Made by a program: the position numbers and the translations under genes
Notes under the pieces: model-generated
The model's input: only the letters and a program-made list of their open reading frames with translations
Told to the model about the DNA's origin: nothing
Database searches by the model: none
NCBI GenBank assembly: GCA_030605745.1
Contig: JAUWHT010000076.1
Coordinates: forward strand, 1 to 8,550
Direction: 5' to 3'
Source: Pirellulales bacterium
Lineage (GTDB): Bacteria; Planctomycetota; Planctomycetia; Pirellulales; Thermoguttaceae
Length of the DNA stretch: 8,550 bases
In this document: positions 6,439 to 8,550 of the stretch, in pieces
Numbering within the stretch: position 1 is the stretch's first letter
How the letters are laid out: every line of letters starts with the position of its first letter

Positions 6439-8385
6439 ATGACCGGGGCTTTCGATCCATACCACAAATGGCTCGGCATTCCGCCCGAGGAGCAGCCACC
6501 GAACCACTACCGGCTACTTGGTATCTGCGAGTTTGAACACGATGCGGACGTGATTGCCAATGCGGCCGATCAGCGGATGGCCCACCTGCGCACGTTTCAG
6601 ACGGGCCATCACGCAGGGCTTTCGCAGTGGCTGCTCAACGAGGTGGCCGCGGCGCGGGTATGCCTGCTCTCGACGGAGAAGCGCGCGGAATACGATGCAG
6701 AGTTGCGTCGCAAAGTAGCGCCCGCACAGCCAGTGGCCGCGCCGCCGGTCGTTGCGCCACCGGTCGCCGCGGCAGCACTGCCGGCAGGAACAGCCGCTCG
6801 CGCGGCCCCGGCCGAACGGGAACCGGAGACCGCTTCATCAGAGGTTTGGGACTCCATCCAGCGTAGTGCCGTTCTCTGCCTGGCGGTGATTGCGGCGGCA
6901 ACCGGCCGACTGTTTGGCCGCTTTTGCCAACACGGGGCGCCCAAAAATCGGTTCCTCGCGCAGAGCATCGCGACGACGATCGTGGTGCTGCCAACAATGC
7001 TCCTCACCCTGGAACTGGTATGGCCGCTTCCCGCCGAAAAGTTTGTGGTTTCTCTAACCGTGGCGCCCGTGGCGCCTGGCGAGAACGCGGAACTCGACGA
7101 ACTGGAGGAATTCGAGGACGAACTCCAGGACATCGACGTGACCGCGGAGTTCGTGGCGGTGGAGCCAGAGGTTATACAGGAAGACGTCGCCATTTCGCCG
7201 GCCAACGAGATGGAGGCGGCGGCAATCCAGAGGGAACCCAGCGAGTTCGGGTTGGAGGCGCCGCCGCGGAACGACCTGTTGCTCCCGGTTGGCGCGTACA
7301 CTGATGATCATGGGCTGAAGGGGCGGGGCTCCGGATCGCGCGGTGGTTTGGTCCGCAGGTACGGGGGAAGCAAAGCGAGCGAGCGGGCGGTGGCCGCCGC
7401 GCTGAAGTGGCTGGCGCTGCACCAGATGCCCGACGGTGGATGGAGCTTCAACCATACCCTGGCCCCAAGCTGCCACGGCCAATGCCGGCACCCCGGCACC
7501 CTCGACAAGGCCCGAATCGGCGCCACCGCCATGGCCGTGTTGCCCTTCCTCGGCGCCGGGCAGTCGCACAAGAAGGGCAAGTACAAGTCAACGGTCAAGG
7601 GCGGGCTGTACTTCCTGGTCAAAAAGATCAAAATGAGTCCCAAGGGCGGCGCGCTAAACGAGCCGGGCGGGAACATGTACTCGCACGGGCTGGCGTCGAT
7701 CGCATTGTGCGAAGCATACGCAATGACCAACGACGAGAACCTGCACTTGAAGGCACAGGTCGCCATCAACTTCATCTGCTACGCCCAGGACCCGGTCGGC
7801 GGCGGATGGCGGTACCAGCCCCGGCAGGCCGGCGACACCTCGGTCGTCGGCTGGCAGATCATGGCCCTGAAAACCGGCCAAATGGCCCATTTCCGCGTGC
7901 CGCCGGTGACCATCAAGAAAGCCTTCTTGTACCTCGACAGCGTGCAATCCAACAGCGGAGCCACCTACGGCTACACCACCCCGGGCAGCGGCCAGGCCAC
8001 CACCGCCGTCGGCCTGCTCTGCCGCATGTACCTCGGCTGGAAGAAGGACAACCCGGCCCTGCACCGCGGCGTCGAGCAGATCAGCAAATGGGGCCCCTCC
8101 AAGTCGGCCGATATGTACTACAACTACTACGCCACCCAGGTCATGCACCACTGGGAAGGCGAACTGTGGAAAAAGTGGAACAGCGTGATGCGCGACTTCC
8201 TGGTCAGCTCGCAGGCCAAGTCAGGCCACGAGACCGGAAGCTGGCACTTCGGCAAGGGCGACCACGGCGCTACACGCGGCGGACGACTCTACTGCACCTC
8301 GATGTCCTGCATGACCCTGGAAGTCTACTACCGCCACCTGCCCATCTACCGCAAGCAGAGCACCGAGGAAGATTTCCCCGAGTAA
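6439..8385 (+). CDS. membrane-anchored toroid protein (squalene-cyclase/prenyltransferase fold) with N-terminal J-like module
   Basis: 648 residues from ATG 6439; a longer in-frame reading exists upstream, but it overlaps the pseudokinase gene and the conserved module starts just after this ATG. Residues 5-89 are the J-like module shared with the preceding protein, again without HPD. Then come a Pro/Ala linker, a short hydrophobic stretch (about 143-155) and a membrane helix (about 176-198), which should place the rest outside the cytoplasm. An acidic linker follows (215-233, including ELDELEEFEDELQDID), then a Gly-rich YGGS segment and an alpha/alpha-toroid of about 320 residues with QW-like Gly-Trp turns: DGGWSF (332-337), GGGWRY (454-459) and GSWHF (600-604). 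The end (613-637) carries RGGRLYCTSMSCMTLEVYY-type sequence that I associate with planctomycete members. No DxDD acid motif of hopene cyclases is present, so cyclase activity is not supported; binding or structural function is more likely. Fold is fairly sure, role unknown. Confidence 0.85.
   Translation: MTGAFDPYHKWLGIPPEEQPPNHYRLLGICEFEHDADVIANAADQRMAHLRTFQTGHHAGLSQWLLNEVAAARVCLLSTEKRAEYDAELRRKVAPAQPVAAPPVVAPPVAAAALPAGTAARAAPAEREPETASSEVWDSIQRSAVLCLAVIAAATGRLFGRFCQHGAPKNRFLAQSIATTIVVLPTMLLTLELVWPLPAEKFVVSLTVAPVAPGENAELDELEEFEDELQDIDVTAEFVAVEPEVIQEDVAISPANEMEAAAIQREPSEFGLEAPPRNDLLLPVGAYTDDHGLKGRGSGSRGGLVRRYGGSKASERAVAAALKWLALHQMPDGGWSFNHTLAPSCHGQCRHPGTLDKARIGATAMAVLPFLGAGQSHKKGKYKSTVKGGLYFLVKKIKMSPKGGALNEPGGNMYSHGLASIALCEAYAMTNDENLHLKAQVAINFICYAQDPVGGGWRYQPRQAGDTSVVGWQIMALKTGQMAHFRVPPVTIKKAFLYLDSVQSNSGATYGYTTPGSGQATTAVGLLCRMYLGWKKDNPALHRGVEQISKWGPSKSADMYYNYYATQVMHHWEGELWKKWNSVMRDFLVSSQAKSGHETGSWHFGKGDHGATRGGRLYCTSMSCMTLEVYYRHLPIYRKQSTEEDFPE
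6451..6705 (+). repeat. J-like module repeat, copy 2
   Basis: Partner of 5210-5464, coding residues 5-89 of the toroid protein. Gap-free alignment over 85 codons. The strongest blocks are YHKWLGIPP, HYRLLG, the ADQRM / LRT-QTG stretch and LLNEVA. Confidence 0.9.
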
Positions 8386-8550
8386 ATTTTTAGGCAACTC
8401 GCAGAAAATAAGGGTCTTCCGGTTTTAGGTGCAGAACGCTAGCCCGGATTATTCATCGTGTGGCACGCCCAGAACGTAGTGATGGGCGTGTTCTGCGTAT
8501 ACCACGCCCTTCGCTGCGCTCAGGGACGTGCCACCCTGGCTCGCCCCGTT
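8386..8550 (+). other. non-coding tail after the cluster
   Basis: No credible gene is visible in these 165 bases and no hairpin followed by a T-run, so no intrinsic terminator can be called. The first 70 bases are AT-richer than the genes. The right half contains the inverted-repeat element described separately. A stretch at 8436-8458 (ACGCTAGCCCGGATTATTCATCG) looks like the edge of a dispersed element, but no transposase or matching second end is present, so this is a weak impression. Confidence 0.5.
8460..8534 (+). repeat. compact inverted-repeat (REP/MITE-like) element
   Basis: Outer arms GTGGCACG (8460-8467) and CGTGCCAC (8527-8534) are perfect 8-base inverted copies. Inside, GGGCGTG (8484-8490) can pair with CACGCCC on its left (8464-8470) or with an identical CACGCCC on its right (8503-8509). 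CAGAAC (8470-8475) and GTTCTG (8490-8495) are a further inverted pair. The nesting suggests a small mobile or structured intergenic repeat. It has no coding capacity, and whether it is repeated elsewhere in the genome cannot be seen here. Confidence 0.5.

Noticed and set aside
7360..8385. Calling the toroid protein a functional squalene-hopene or terpene cyclase
   Set aside because: The length of the toroid, the membrane anchor and absence of a DxDD motif do not support catalysis; only the fold is supported.
7407..8393. 328-codon + strand reading inside the toroid gene
   Set aside because: Arg/Pro/Gly-rich out-of-frame product; the overlapping frame carries the conserved toroid motifs through to its stop at 8383-8385.
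1..8550. CRISPR array, tRNA, rRNA or transposase gene
   Set aside because: No regularly spaced short repeats, no tRNA-like cloverleaf and no transposase motifs were seen on either strand.

Overview
The window is a GC-rich, almost fully coding, single-strand cluster that looks planctomycetal (phylum Planctomycetota). The evidence is the combination of an ECF-type sigma factor next to a very large Hanks-type Ser/Thr kinase, an N-terminal module carrying the YHKWLGIPP signature that I associate with planctomycete proteins, 21-residue LxPLxGxPL leucine-rich repeats closing on an IKTLKTINGKP motif, and a membrane-anchored alpha/alpha-toroid protein of the squalene-cyclase/prenyltransferase fold. 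Genus or order cannot be fixed from the sequence.

Layout, all on the + strand: (1) the 3' part of an ECF sigma factor gene (2-466; its start lies left of the window); (2) a 1543-residue receptor-like Ser/Thr kinase (540-5171) with a catalytically complete cytoplasmic kinase domain, one membrane segment and a huge exported region made of an internal duplication of about 1.3-1.5 kb; (3) a 411-residue protein (5198-6433) that joins a J-domain-like module to a kinase fold lacking the catalytic Asp, the DFG Asp and the glycine loop, so a predicted pseudokinase; (4) a 648-residue protein (6439-8385) that starts with the same J-like module, crosses the membrane, and continues as an acidic linker and a toroid domain; (5) a 165-base tail without a gene (8386-8550) holding a compact inverted-repeat element.

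Gaps between genes are 73, 26 and 5 bases, so genes 2-4 are probably co-transcribed, perhaps with the sigma factor. A reasonable reading, which is inference, is a transmembrane signalling unit. The active kinase senses something outside the cytoplasm through its four beta-sandwich-like modules and LRRs. The pseudokinase acts as a scaffold or substrate, and shares a docking-type module with the toroid membrane protein. The ECF sigma factor, with no anti-sigma gene visible here, would be the transcriptional output. The most noteworthy points are the pseudokinase, the module shared by two adjacent and otherwise unrelated proteins, and the duplicated ectodomain whose LRR block has expanded in one copy only.
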